Position numbers and translations under genes: made by a program
The notes under the pieces: model-generated
The model's database searches: none
Told to the model about the DNA's origin: nothing
The model's input: only the letters and a program-made list of their open reading frames with translations
In this document: positions 1 through 11,381 of the stretch, one piece after another
Layout of the letters: every line of letters begins with the position of its first letter
Numbering within the stretch: position 1 is the first letter of the stretch
NCBI GenBank assembly: GCA_940337035.1
Contig: CALNHX010003274.1
Span: 90,053-154,052, forward strand
Source: Agriotes lineatus
Taxonomy: Eukaryota; Arthropoda; Insecta; Coleoptera; Elateridae
Direction of reading: 5' to 3'
DNA length: 64,000 nt

Positions 1-567
1 CAAATCTTGAAAATCCTTCAAACCATAGAAACCCAAATTTAGCAACTAGAAAGCCAAATTCATATAAATATAAACAAAAAAAAAACCCTTATCCATGAAC
101 CGAACCTAAATCTATCAATATAAACAAAAAGGATGAAATAATCACTCAATTAGCTTACAGATGCAAATACTATTCACAGAAAACTTACTTCAGGCATCAA
201 TCAGCTTAGCGATTTATAACTATTTCTTGTTCATTGCATAAGGGGCACTTACAAGTGTCACATAACTTTTGTGTTTTGAGGCACTTTTTGTTCTCCATAG
301 ATAGACATAAAAAGCAATTTCCAACCACTTTTAGACGTCCAGTGGGATCTCGATTTGATCATCCTGAATTAGTAGCTGTCGCAGTAGTTAACAATTGCTT
401 GCCCATCATACATTCAATGGCTAATTTAGTAGAAAAACGTTTATAAACATTATAAACACATCAAATTCATCTAAAATGGCCGTAGCTACCCAGGTGCCAC
501 GGGTATAGACTAGTGTATACAAAATTTCGCATAGACACAAGGGTTAACAAAATAGGATGAGAATATA
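1..567. other. Unannotated AT-rich stretch
   Basis: I see no supportable gene. A 70-codon open stretch at 234-446 starts at a non-ATG codon and resembles no family I know. The segment ends at an 'acagggtgt' motif near 568, a sequence often found at the tips of palindromic insect transposons, but no matching right tip was found. Confidence 0.5.
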
Positions 568-639
568 CAGGGTGTAGAAATGCTTTACGCACCATAGGGA
601 TTTCAATGGTAATTTCTTCATATGAAAATATTTGCTTCC

Positions 640-1060
640 CTAATTATTTTAGAGCAAACTTGTATTGAAGTTTTTTGTAGAGAAAAAAATTCTGCATCTA
701 TTCATGCCAGCATTTGTCATTTTACATTTCGGAAAACCGAAAATTTAAAGAAATAAAATACCATTTTTAGACAAATCAGCGGTGCCTTGAAATTATAAAT
801 CATCTCAAAGCATCAACAAATTAGTTTGCTGTTTATTTGGTTGCCGTTACATTTGACAGATGCAAACAAATAAACAGCAAACTAATTTGTTGATGCTTTG
901 AGAAGATTTAGTAATTTCAAGGCACCGCTGATTTGTCTAAAAATGGTATTTTATTTCTTTAAATTTTCGGTTTTCCGAAATGTAAAATGACAAATGCTGG
1001 TACGAATAGATGCAGAATTTTTTTCTCTTAAAAAAATTCAATACAAGTTCGCATAATTAG
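640..1060. repeat. Foldback (long inverted repeat) element
   Basis: Two arms of about 190 bp are near-perfect reverse complements: 640-838 and 868-1060. They share 'aatttgttgatgctttga', 'aaattttcggttttccgaa' and 'gacaaatgctgg' on opposite strands. The loop of about 30 bp is at 839-867. There is no coding capacity. The structure is that of a non-autonomous MITE or foldback element; no convincing target duplication was found, so the superfamily is unknown. Confidence 0.75.
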
Positions 1061-1284
1061 CCGAAAAAAAAAGGTTGCGAAAAATAAGAGATTTGGGCGC
1101 GGCCGTTTGGGCGTGAGGAAATTAATTAAAGTGTATTAGTATTGGCTAACTTTACTATTAATAGGTCTGAAAATTTATTTTAAATAACGAAAATTACCTA
1201 AAGCACGTCCAAGGAGGTGGCGGATGGCAAAAATTTAGTATAGAAATATTAATTTTAGAAAATTAGAATTTTATTAATACAAGT

Positions 1285-1548
1285 ACCGCGTCCCGGGTGG
1301 TGTAGCTTGAACAAGTGTCCACGTTCGATCAGCAGAGTTAAGCAACGCTCTCTCTGGTCAGAACTTGGATGGGAGTTCCACAGCTGCTTCTCCCGGCACC
1401 TCGTGGTACGGCTGCCACGAAAAAAAGTTGGTCCCGGCTGTTACAATAACATTATGACAGTCGTTAGTGGGGTTGGAAGTCCCCATAAAATGTACAGTGA
1501 CGTCTATAATTGGCCTAACGGCTGTTGGCGGAGTGGGGAATAAAAGAA
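1285..1548 (+). mobile_element. 5S-rRNA-derived SINE
   Basis: The block around 1322-1380 follows the internal promoter region of 5S rRNA. 'cgttcgatcagcagagttaa' matches the 5S segment leading into box A, and 'ggtcagaacttggatgggag' matches the intermediate element and box C. Both are diverged and in the correct order and spacing. The following body ('gtcccggctgtt' to 'ggaagtcccc') is not 5S, and the unit ends in an A-rich tail near 1545. A 5S-like head with an unrelated body and A-rich tail is the layout of a 5S-headed SINE transcribed by RNA polymerase III. It is not a functional 5S gene, because the 3' third of 5S is absent. Confidence 0.65.
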
Positions 1549-2330
1549 AAAAAAGTAGGTTCCACGAAAACAAGTTACAAATTTTTACTTTCCGGTAAAT
1601 ACTAACAAATCTTTTGCGGAGATTCATTAGATTAAAATAATAAGTAACAAAGAATAAATAAATAGAGATTGGGTACAAACAGATCTATCGATAAACCATC
1701 CAACTATTTGGAGATTAATCGACAGTCTGAAAACTGTTCAACAAGGGTGAGATGTTGCTTATGAACAGTTACTGGCGGGAAATGAGGCCATTCCAAAAAA
1801 AAATTTATCCAGGCTGATAGAAGAATAAAAAATTTCGTTGAAGATTTTAATAATCAATATAATTGTAACAACCCGCACCAAATTGCGTTTATAATTATTA
1901 TATAGATTATAGATTTTAAGTTGTCAGAAGTAAAAAAAATCAAAAATCAAAATTACCTGTTTGGGGAGCGCGAACTGGACAGGCAGTCTTCCCCGTGTTC
2001 CGCGATGAACTAATTACCGGCGAAAGCCGCTTTTGGCGTACGGCGCCTCGGCGCGTGCCTTGCAAAATAATCGACGTCAAAATTGAAAGTTCTATTTAAA
2101 AATTGATGTGAGCAAGTGTTGTGAGAAGCCACTCAAAATTCAAGGATTACCGACCAGAGGATCTAAAATCTAGCCGAACATATTTAAATTTCCTAAGTCA
2201 ATTCGGGCGTACCGCAAATAAATAAAATTAACATTCACCCTCCAAGTTCTAGCAACGGCACTTGGACGAAGGTCAGTCATTTATGGTATTTATTTAACCA
2301 ACTAGAAGCAGGGCTGCTATGTGTATTCTT
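1549..2330. other. Gap: possible transposase scrap and GC-rich patch
   Basis: Reading + at about 1692-1800 gives 'PTIWRLIDSLKTVQQG' and then 'AYEQLLAGNEA', broken by stops. This recalls the C-terminal end of MULE/FLYWCH-type insect transposases, but it is too short to be sure. A GC-rich patch at 1970-2070 has no recognisable content. Nothing else is supportable. Confidence 0.3.
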
Positions 2331-2334
2331 TCCT

Positions 2335-3030
2335 TCCAAAGTAAATTGATATCATAAAAATCTGGTGTGATACACTCACACAACTTCCTTTTACAGTGAT
2401 CTTATAATTAGTCAAAAATTTCATTTTTAATTTTTAACCATTTGTTAAAAATTTTCAAAAATTACAAATTCTACAAAAACGGTACAAAATCGAGTGTTAG
2501 TTGAAGAGACCAATTTTCTCTAAAATTCTAAGCTGAATTAAAAAATGTAATAATATACCAGGTGTTCTATTTAAAATAGGAGTTAATAAAAAAAATAGAA
2601 AAGAAAACAAAAGAAACGCATTTTAGAAGTATTCAACTGGAAAATCACCTATCTCACATCAATACACATTAAAAATGTAAGAAAAATGTAAAGTTTAAAA
2701 AAAATCGTTAGAGCCGTTTTTGAAAAAATCGAAAAAAACTGAAAAATCACAAGAGTAAACACCTACTTCCGGTTATGCAATTTTCTTCAAAAGCTTGCTG
2801 TCTCATCTACATAGTACACAAAACTTATATATGAAGTTTCAACGCCATACCTCTTTTCGTTTTTGAGATATTCTGTTCACAGACAGACAGACACACACAC
2901 AGACAGACAGACCAATGAAAAAAAATATGTTTTTTGGGATCAGGGGACTCTAAAACGTGAAGATCCGTTGAAAACTCAATTTCGAATTTTTGGGGTGAAT
3001 CCAATACTTCCTTTATAGTAAAAGGAAGTA
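2335..3030 (+). repeat. Dispersed repeat family A, copy 1 (full length)
   Basis: This non-coding repeat of about 0.7 kb is shared with 8648-9010 and, reversed, 33726-34370. Near the left end it has 'acaacttccttttacagtg' and at the right end 'tatagtaaaaggaagt', so 'acttccttttac' is inverted at the two sides. Internal marks are a (GACA)n/(CA)n run near 2880-2910 and the phrase 'ttcgaatttttggggtgaat'. It is probably a non-autonomous DNA element, with no open frame. Confidence 0.65.
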
Positions 3031-3736
3031 AAAATTAAGCATAATTTTGATCAATCCTTTTAACGAAGCTACAGTTAATTAACCATTGATCAGATAAGGT
3101 AAAATTAATTTGTACTTGATCAAAATTTTTAAGTTCTTTTAATGTAAGTTATTTATTGTTTTGTGGGTGTTTTATTTAACCATAACTCAACAGTACAACC
3201 CCTACGATTACTAATCGTGGACAGCAGATGAGTTACAATCCCCTACTTGCAAATAGTGATCTACGGGTCCAAACCAACCCCTATATCACACCATCGTGAC
3301 AGCACCTTAAACTGGTAACCAGGGGGTTGGGAAAACAACCCCTTGGTTATATAATCATGTAGGCGGCGCAAACAATAGGAACATTGAAGAATTTTTAAGA
3401 GGCATTTCGTACAATTATGATATGAATGTTTATATATTTTTAAAAATTGTATATATTTTACTTTAAGAGTAGTATGTATTATAATGGTAAAAATGGCAAG
3501 AATAAATTTTGATTATTAAAATGAATCTTTTTATATTATTATTCTTATTTCTGCTGTTATCTTCAGTTAGTCGGTTCATAACATAACGAATATAATTGAT
3601 TACTTTAAAATTTAACAGTTTATTGTTAAGAGCGGGCTGATAAAGTGGCAGGGGAGCGTTTTAGTTATAGTGTGGATTAGTACCATTTTCTAGTTACAGG
3701 AAAAACTAAAGGTGGCGCTAATATGTCCACCTCCAT
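3031..3736. other. Unannotated stretch with one small hairpin
   Basis: There is no gene. A short stem-loop lies at about 3316-3352, where 'aaccaggggg' pairs with 'ccccttggtt' around a 'gaaaac' loop. The rest is AT-rich with no pattern I can name. Confidence 0.4.
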
Positions 3737-3917
3737 AAGGTTACTAAATCATAAAGGTACCGCTAACTGTGCAAACATATATCTTTTGTCTCTTTTAATT
3801 TGCGGTTCTGTCATTAGTGTCTCACTCTCACTTTCTTACAATATTCTGCCCTTTTTAATTTTGGGGGAATAAAATCTTGGAATGGAATGGCGGTACCTTT
3901 ATATATTTAGTGACCTT
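3737..3917. repeat. Short foldback element
   Basis: Left arm 'ttactaaatcataaaggtac' (about 3741-3760) is the near reverse complement of 'gtacctttatatatttagtg' (about 3893-3912). The loop of about 130 bp has no coding capacity. It looks like a small MITE lying just upstream of the spliced gene that begins at 4150. Confidence 0.6.
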
Positions 3918-4759
3918 ACACCTCCAGCAATTTACATTTTTAGTTTGGCACATTGTCATCACGTGGTATTTGTATTGTTCTGTGACGTGTACAGTTATTG
4001 TTTTGTGACGTGAACTCCGCGTGTTCGTGTTATGTGCGGTTAGGTTTCTTTATTCGATTAAATTACGTATTTGGGCAGTATTGAATTAATAACAGCGACC
4101 AGCAAAAACACGTACTTTAAAAACGTAGAATTGAAAGTTACCATAAACCATGCCTAGAAGTATGGTGATAACAAGAAAACGAAATAAAAAATCAACAGCA
4201 GTCTGCAGAAATTATATATATTCCTGCGATGTATTTTTTTTGTATTACATGGTTTATATGTTTGGCGAAAGGCTACATACATAGTTATCAATGGCTGTTA
4301 GCCAGTGTTGTTAAATAATCGTAATTTTACTGTAGGTCCCGCTTATCAGCCACAGCCACTATTTTTGTGATGTTGGTGCAATAAATTCTTCACAGGATGA
4401 CAAACAGGAACAGTGAGTTATTATTTAGTAAATTTGTGTACCTGCTTATTTACTAATACTAAATTTACTAGGTTGACTGCAAATTCGACAGCAGCAGTAA
4501 TACACACTGATGATTTCTCGAGTTTTTCACACGAAATAGAATATGGCAATAACTTGTAAGAAATTGCAATGCTTCACTGTTATTAGCCACATAAAATGTT
4601 AATCCTGTGTTAGTTTCAGAAATCCTGATTTGAAACTAAAGACATATGAATTCTGTTTCAAAACTAATGATCCACAAAAAGAATATGGTACGATTTCATC
4701 TGATGAGTGTGACAGGTATATTTTTGTATAATTGCGCTTTACTTTCTGTCACAAAATAT

Positions 4760-5241
4760 TTTTATCCGCAAACGTCACAAAAGTGACAACTTATTTGTCT
4801 TTATTGACAAGGTAAAAGGGTCACTTTATCTGCCTAAGCAGACAAAATAGCGACTTTTGCGTACTTTATCTGCCAAAGCACACAAAATGGTTGCTCTCTT
4901 TCTTTCTTTCTATGTTTGTTCGCTATCTCCTCCGAAGATACTGGACCGATTAAATTGTATGATGGCTTAAAATTTTGCTAATTTTTAGAATTAGTTCGTA
5001 GGCAGGTTTTTATTTTCAAAAAAGTACGAAAAAGTTTTAATTTAAATAAACCTTTAAGCAGCGGATCGGAGCATCTGTCGCCGTGGGTTATGGTGTGACA
5101 GCTGCTGTGGCCGTGTGCTATTAGCACGGGTGATTCAGTATGTTCATATATCATTACAGTTGCGCGTTATCTGAACAACAGAGGTTGGCGCAGGGGTACA
5201 GTGCTCGCCTGAAATTTACCTGAATACGTTTGCGGATAAAA
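4760..5241. repeat. Inverted-repeat insertion in an intron
   Basis: The tips 'tttttatccgcaaacgt' (4759-4775) and 'acgtttgcggataaaa' (5226-5241) are reverse complements. They bound about 480 bp inside the long intron of the Mutator/YqaJ gene. A tRNA A-box-like phrase, 'tggcgcagggg', occurs near 5183, but no B box follows, so I do not call a SINE. Confidence 0.55.
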
Positions 5242-5376
5242 TAGTATATGTTATTCGGAGTAAAAGTGACTTTATGTGGCTTAGCTGAATTATTTGCCTC
5301 ACTAACGTTCGGCTACATAAACTTCAGCTTCGCCACATAAAGTATCACTTTTACTCCTAATAACATAATCTACTAT
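5241..5376. repeat. Short hairpin element
   Basis: 'gttattcggagtaaaagtga' (from 5250) and 'tcacttttactcctaataac' (about 5345-5364) are near reverse complements and form a hairpin of about 135 bp directly abutting the previous inverted repeat. Non-coding; probably a second nested miniature element. Confidence 0.55.
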
Positions 5377-7933
5377 TATGTCCTGCTTCCTATACTGTGT
5401 AAAAGTAAGAAATGAGGTGTGGTCACCACACGATTTTCTTTTACTGATTGTAAACATTTAATTTCGAGTTCGAAACAAATCATGATTACTTTATTTTACA
5501 AACTAAAAGAAAATAAAAACAACTTCATACTACGTTGGATGTAACTGTGGACTATTTTTTAGGATTGACACTCACATGTTGGAATATGAATGTATAAAAA
5601 AGAAACCTTGTGCAATAACTGGGAATCGAATTGTAGACTTGGGACATGTTTTAGAATCTACATTGGAAATACAATATGGACCTGCCAAAGTTTGCACACT
5701 TTGAAACGTCTTTGGGAGTGGTACGTAATAAGTAGATTCTATTGATTTTGTTCAATAATAAGTTTATAAAATAGGAGTGGAAGTCATCGTTGTGGCGGTC
5801 TATGGAAGCTGCAGGTACCAAAGAAAAAGAGTATGCAGTTAGCGTTGGCCATGTATGTCCCGATGGCACCCCATGGATTACGGTTTATGTTAATGGATCT
5901 TGGAGCAAACAAAGTTATGGCACAGACTTTAATTCTTTTTGTCTGGAATGATAGGGATTATTGGTCGTCACACTGGAAAAGTGCTGTATTTGGCTGTAAG
6001 AAATAAATTCTGCTGTGTATGTGCCCGTGCTGAGACTAAAAATACTCTGCCAACACCCCATGTTTGTTACAAAAACTGGGATGAATCGGCGCCTGCAATG
6101 GAAGCAGACATGGCGGTTGAGGGTTTCACTCTCAGTGAATCAATGCATGGTGTAAGATACAGACAATTTGTGGCGAATGGGAATTCAAGTGTGTTTGCTA
6201 AATTAAAGCAGAAGGTTCCATTCCATATGGTTCAGAGATAAATAAAATCGAATGTACAAATCATGCACTGAAGAATTATGGAAAACATTTGTATAAAATT
6301 AAAAAAGATACACATATCAATGTGAAAGGTCGACAGTTGCTCACTGCGGCCAAAATGAAAAGTTTGCAAAAAAGAGCCAAATGTTCTATTTATGAACATG
6401 CAAAGAGTGAGAAGGATATTGATTTGCTTCGGATGGATTTGAAAAATGGTTTATATCATGTTTATGGTGATCATTCTGAATGCAGGGAAGGAATTTGTAA
6501 TAACTTGGGGGATCAATCAGAAAGTCAAATTTCGCAGCTTAAAGCTACTTCTGTTTACAGTCACTTGCATGGTATGGTTTTGTTAAAAATAATTTTGGTT
6601 TACTATTAAAAATTTTATTTGTAGAGCTCTCGAATTGTTACTACGAAAAGCCCACCTTTTGATTCAGAATGAAAATAATAACCAAGCTGAGGCTTATGAA
6701 TATAGTAGCACGTTTTAACAAGGGGAAACGTTTAAACCTGGTACAGAGGTTCTTACGAAAGAAGAGTGTATCTTGCTGGGTTACAATACAATAAAAAATT
6801 TGACTGGCATTCTAGTCCTTACAAAATTGTTACTCAGCACAGTCCTGGGCAGCATTTTAAAAAGTTTATAAACCGAAACATGAAAAAAGAGTCTAAGAGA
6901 CTGTTTTCAGGTAATGATACACTAACTGTAAAACAGAATGGCAAAAAACAGAAATTAACATTGCCCAACACCGATTATGGAGCCGATGCAGAAACCCCTG
7001 AAGAGGATGCTGACATAATGACAATGCAAAGTACACTAGTACACTTATTTTTTTTTAGCAATGAATACAGTCATTTATCATGTTGATTTTTTTCTAGATA
7101 AATACTGACGAACGGGATGAAGTTCAAAAAAATACTATTGGACAATTTGGAAATCCATTATACGAATCAGAAAGGCGAGAGAGGTTAACTGCTTCAATGA
7201 AGACCATGTACTCCTTGCCATAATATTGTAAAATCATGTTTGTCTAACACCAAATTTTTTTCTGAGGCAACAGAATATGGTATTTTTAAGGAATAGGTAG
7301 CCATCAATCTATTTAAACAAAAAACAACTGAGAATGTTGAGAAGTCGGGTTTATGGATAGATTTAGATTACTGCTTCTTGGCAGCTTCCCCCGATGGTAA
7401 AATATTTTATCTACTATAACAGTCTATTATTATCTATCATATTTCAGGGCTTATTGGAGATGATGTTATTTTGGAAATTAAATGCCTTTACTCTGCACGT
7501 GAACTGAATGTAACCACAATCGATGAGGTAGTCAACTATTAGTTTGAAAAAAAACCATTCGTATTACTATCAGGTAAAAATAAATAACTTTTTAAATTTA
7601 TATACGTATCTAGGTACTATAGTTTTGTGAAAATACATTTTAAAAATATTTCAGATACAAGGACAACTGAATATCACGCGACGGTCAAAGTGTTATTTTG
7701 TGATCTATGTAAACGATGAAATTGACATTTTCATTGAAGAAATTCAGAGAGATGCCAAATTTTGGAATGATGAAATGCTTCCAAAATTAATACAATTTTA
7801 TACGGACTGCATCGCACCAGAAATAGTACGAGATAATATCGGTAAAGGAAAACGTTGCGTAGATCCACCATACATACGAGATGCCATAAAAAATCGGTCA
7901 GAAAAAAAGGGGAAATCAAACTCAACTTTTTAA

Positions 7934-8355
7934 CATGACGGAGTTTAAGGGCGTGTTGTCTTTCAATAATAACTATCAAAGAGCTCGCTCGAGTAACATA
8001 AACAACAATTTTAAAATTTCGATATATATACCTCGGCTATCTCAACTAAAAATCACCATTTTTAGGCTAGTACCAAAGAGCTGAAGAAAATATACAACTT
8101 GTGAGTTGTACGGTTGTACCTAGGTATCTACTTTTTAGTTGCATACCTACATTCCGGTAACAAAATTAAAGCTACTTATTAGCAAGTACCTAATTTAAAT
8201 TTGCTCTAATCTATTGGTATTTGAAACCATGAAAGTGACCTGTATGATTAAATGCTGGCATAGAAACCAAACTGCTATGTTAACCATTAAAATAAATTCA
8301 CTGTATATAATTATGGCCCCATCCGTATACTTAACAATATTATTTTTTTGGTACT
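7934..8355. other. Unannotated stretch downstream of the Mutator/YqaJ gene
   Basis: No coding region, inverted repeat or known repeat was recognised. I looked here for a terminal repeat matching the region upstream of 4150 and found none. Confidence 0.4.
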
Positions 8356-8647
8356 GAGGTTTTGTAAGGATGTTAATCCCAATTTTATCTCGCTCTTCCT
8401 AATAATGCTCTCTAACACCACATTAAATAAGATTGGGGATAAGGGTGCCCCCTGTTTTAACCCCAGTTCACTTCAAAACTTTGGGATAGACCATCCTGCA
8501 CTTTTACCTGGCTTGTTGTGTTCGTCAGTGTCATGTCAGTTAGGTGTCTCGTTTCTTTTTTAACATTTAGATCTTGTAGTGCCTTGTTAGTCTGCTTCAA
8601 AATGGCTTACGATAAAATCAGAAGGGAAAAAATTCACGAGGTACTAC
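8356..8647 (-). pseudogene. Reverse-transcriptase fragments of a LINE, in opposed orientation
   Basis: On the minus strand, about 8540-8370 reads 'GLKQGAPLSPILFNVVLES', the conserved block just before the catalytic Asp box of a non-LTR reverse transcriptase. On the plus strand, 8599-8650 reads 'FKMAYDKIRREKIHEVLQDL', the block normally lying upstream of it. The two blocks therefore face opposite ways, as if one half of the fragment were inverted. It is truncated on both sides and the right edge runs into repeat family A. Too short to assign a clade; RTE-like is a guess. Confidence 0.5.
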
Positions 8648-9010
8648 AAGATCTCACATTAATACATATTAAAAATGTAATAAACATGTAGTTTGAAAAA
8701 AATCGTTAGCCGTTTTTGAAAAAATCGAAAAGAACTGAAAAATCACAAGAGTAAACACCTACTTCCGATTATGCGATTTTCTTCAAAAGCTTGCTGTAGC
8801 ATCTACATAGTACACAAAACTTATATATGAAGTTTCAATGCCATATCTCTTTTCGTTTTTGAGATATTCTGTTCACACATACACACAGACAGACCAATGA
8901 AAAAAATATGTTTTTTGGGATCAGGGAACTAAAACGTGAAGATCTGTTGAAAACTCAATTTCGAATTTTTGGGGTGAATCCAATACTTCCTTTATCGTAA
9001 AACGAAGTAA
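8648..9010 (+). repeat. Dispersed repeat family A, copy 2 (5'-truncated)
   Basis: From 'ctcacattaatacat' onward this copies the last ~370 bp of the repeat at 2335-3030, including 'gaaaaatcacaagagtaaac' and 'ttcgaatttttggggtgaat'. The end is altered ('tttatcgtaaaacgaagt'). The left half is missing. Confidence 0.7.
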
Positions 9011-9815
9011 AAACAGGTGTTTATACAGACAGATTTTGGATTAGGAAATTTAAGACAGCGCATGCGTAAATGTGTGCATAAAATCACGTCTTTTATAAAT
9101 TCGTTTAACCTTAACCCTTTCGCCCACCAATTATTTTTTTAAATTATAGAATTTTTTAAATTATACAAACTGTTTGTTATATTTTTTCTTAATTTTTATC
9201 GGTTGTTGCATATGTGTAGGCTTAACGGTTTAGGAAAAAAGTAATGTGTACTGCTGTCCACACGTGCAGACGTTAACCATTTTACAGAACTTTACATTAC
9301 TAATTCTTAATAATTTCGACCTCTAGCCAAGAGATGGCAACAATTTTCATCTCAATTAATTTGGTAATGACTACAGAACTCTGCAACATAAATCAGAGGG
9401 CAATTTACAGAAAACTTTTTATGCAAAAAATAATCAAAGTGCGTGTGCACTGGAGTACACACCATGAGCGAAAGGGTTAAATCCAGAAAAACCGTTACGT
9501 ATTCCGTTTCGTGTTGTATTTCGCTCTGTGTTGCAAAAACTTTTAAGAATTGGTAAAATTTAAACTGCAATTTAAAAAAAACCAATTAGAAACACCGATA
9601 ACCACAAATTTTCTAACCACTTTCACTCGATACAGCTCAAAGCAGCTCTGGGACAACAATGAACCAAAATGTTGGGAGGCTCATTTACAGACAAGAGTTT
9701 GTTAACAGCAAACAAGTGTATTTCAAATGAAACAGAAACTTTCCGATTATATAATGTGCCTAACCTTACTGTGTTCAAGGAAGAATGTGAAGCTTATCTT
9801 TGTTATAATTAATGC
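9011..9815. other. Unannotated stretch
   Basis: AT-rich, with short open stretches on both strands that resemble nothing and do not begin with convincing ATG contexts. No repeat structure was recognised. Confidence 0.4.
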
Positions 9816-11315
9816 ATATACAGTGTGTCCAAGATAAGGAGGGCCAGTATGGGGATCTCGGTAATGGTAAGAGATACAAATTTGGTTAAATGGAAAGAAA
9901 GTTGCGCAAGTAAAGGACTAAAAAAAAGACGTTTAGAAATTCTTGATATGATTTTTCGTTTTTGAACTATCTCAAAAAACCGAATTTTTGGATTTTCTTT
10001 TTTATTTTTTTCTGGCGTTAATATTAAAGTTAGAGCAAAACTGATTGAACTTCTTTATAGCAACTTTTAGTGGACTTAATGATTACTTTATCAATTTTTT
10101 TATCCGACGTTTCGTCTTCGAGAAACCATCATCAACTTATGCCAAATTTGCAAAGCCCTTGTTACTCTGAATTCAACAATGTGCCACATATTATGGTTTA
10201 ATTACGTTTCGAGCTTTTTGCTGATCATTATCAGAAATTTTTTAGATACGGACCTGCATTTCTCATAATTTTATAAAAATAAGTTCATACAGTAAGTTAG
10301 GCTTTTTTACATGCCGTTAAAATATTAAAATGCACATCATAATGTCATAATTCTGATACATTAATTTAATAAGCAACCAATAACTATTAACAATAAACAA
10401 AAAAGAAATGAACAAAAGATAGACAGAAAGAATAACAAAATGAACATCGAAACCATTTAATAGGTATTAAATTTACAGAAGGTATTCAAAAAGGTTGTCA
10501 TCATTCTCTATGCATAAATAATATCTAACTGTAAAATCTAAAACATTATTCAGCAATACTGGCGTTATACTTTGAAAGGCTTCAAGAACCAATCTTCTAA
10601 GTTCTTCTATTCTTCTATTTCAAAACGTTAAATACCTATTACATTGTTTCAAGGCTCGTTTTCTCATTCTTCTTTCTGCCTATCTTTTGATCATTTATTT
10701 GTTGTTTATTGTTAATAGTTATTGGTTGCTTATTAAATTAATGTATCAGAATTATGACATTATGATCTGCATTTTAATATTTTAACGGCATGTAAAAAAG
10801 CCTAACTTACTGTATGAACTTATTTTTACAAAATTATGAAAAATGTAGGTACGTATCTAAAAAATTTTCTGATGATGATCAGAAAAAAGCTCGAAACTTA
10901 ATTAAACCATATGTGGTACATTGTTGAATTTAGAGTAACAAGGGCTTTGCAAATTTGGCATAAAAAAATCAGGACCGTATTTAAAAAAATGAAGTTGATG
11001 ATGGTTTCTCGAAGACGAAACGTCGGATAAAAAAATTGATAACGTAATCATTAAGTCCACTAAAAGTTGCTGTAAAGAAGTTAAATCAGTTTCGCTCTAA
11101 CTTTAATATTAACGCCAGAAAAAAATAAAAAAGAAAATCTAAAAATTCGGTTTTTTTGAGATAATTCAAAAACGAAAAATCATATCAAGGATTTCTAGAC
11201 GTCATTTTTTTAGTCCTTTAATTGCGCAACTTTCTTCCCATTTAACCAAATTTGTATCTCTTACCATTACCGAGATCCCCATACTGGCCCTCCTTATCTT
11301 GGACACACTGTATAT
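9816..11315. mobile_element. 1.5-kb near-perfect palindromic transposon
   Basis: The tips 'atatacagtgtgtccaagat' (9816) and 'atcttggacacactgtatat' (to 11315) are exact reverse complements. Similarity continues inward for roughly 650 bp per arm, for example 'ccgacgtttcgtcttcgag' near 10109 against 'ctcgaagacgaaacgtcgg' near 11010. The spacer is about 10460-10640. There is no open frame. The tip sequence and flanking TA fit a TA-targeting (Tc1/mariner-like) foldback element; family assignment is inference. Confidence 0.7.
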
Positions 11316-11381
11316 ACGTTTTTGAGCATACTTTCTAGATTTTGCATATTTGGTTATATTTAGCAATAATTTGTAATGTAT

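Larger units (their letters stand above)
4150..7933 (+). pseudogene. Mutator-like transposase + YqaJ nuclease gene, multi-exon, decayed
   Basis: Coding blocks joined at GT/AG sites: 4150-4230 (ATG), 4396-4412, 4472-4555, 4620-4715, 5563-5720, 5775-6571, 6625-7030, 7098-7396, 7448-7573 and 7655-7933 (stop). The first four junctions keep one open frame (ending 'ISSDECD-R-IDTHMLEY'). The centre matches the Mutator-like transposase domain: 'VNGSWSKQSYGTD', 'MIGIIGRHTGKVLYLAVRN', 'MEADMAVEGF', 'MHGVRY', 'ECTNHALKNYGKHLYKI'. The end matches YqaJ-type recombinase/exonuclease: 'ERRERLTAS', 'LAASPDG', 'ILEIKC', 'IQGQLNITRRSKCYFV'. Decay: a stop near 5697, an apparent internal deletion before 5775, a frameshift near 5935, a stop at 6239, several stops between 7220 and 7310, and a stop plus frameshift near 7544. 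In the usual 'GDGDSS' motif both Asp are Asn ('ANGNSS'). I infer a dead copy of a transposon-derived or domesticated gene. Protein domain calls are from memory of the families, not from a search. Confidence 0.7.

Noticed and set aside
234..446. 70-codon open stretch near the left edge
   Set aside because: Starts at TTG and resembles nothing; no splice or expression signal supports it.
1318..1385. A 5S rRNA gene
   Set aside because: Only the central promoter-containing part resembles 5S; the 3' third and the pairing ends are missing and the sequence is diverged.
5172..5230. tRNA-like A-box sequence ('tggcgcagggg')
   Set aside because: No B box or cloverleaf follows; it lies inside an inverted-repeat insertion.
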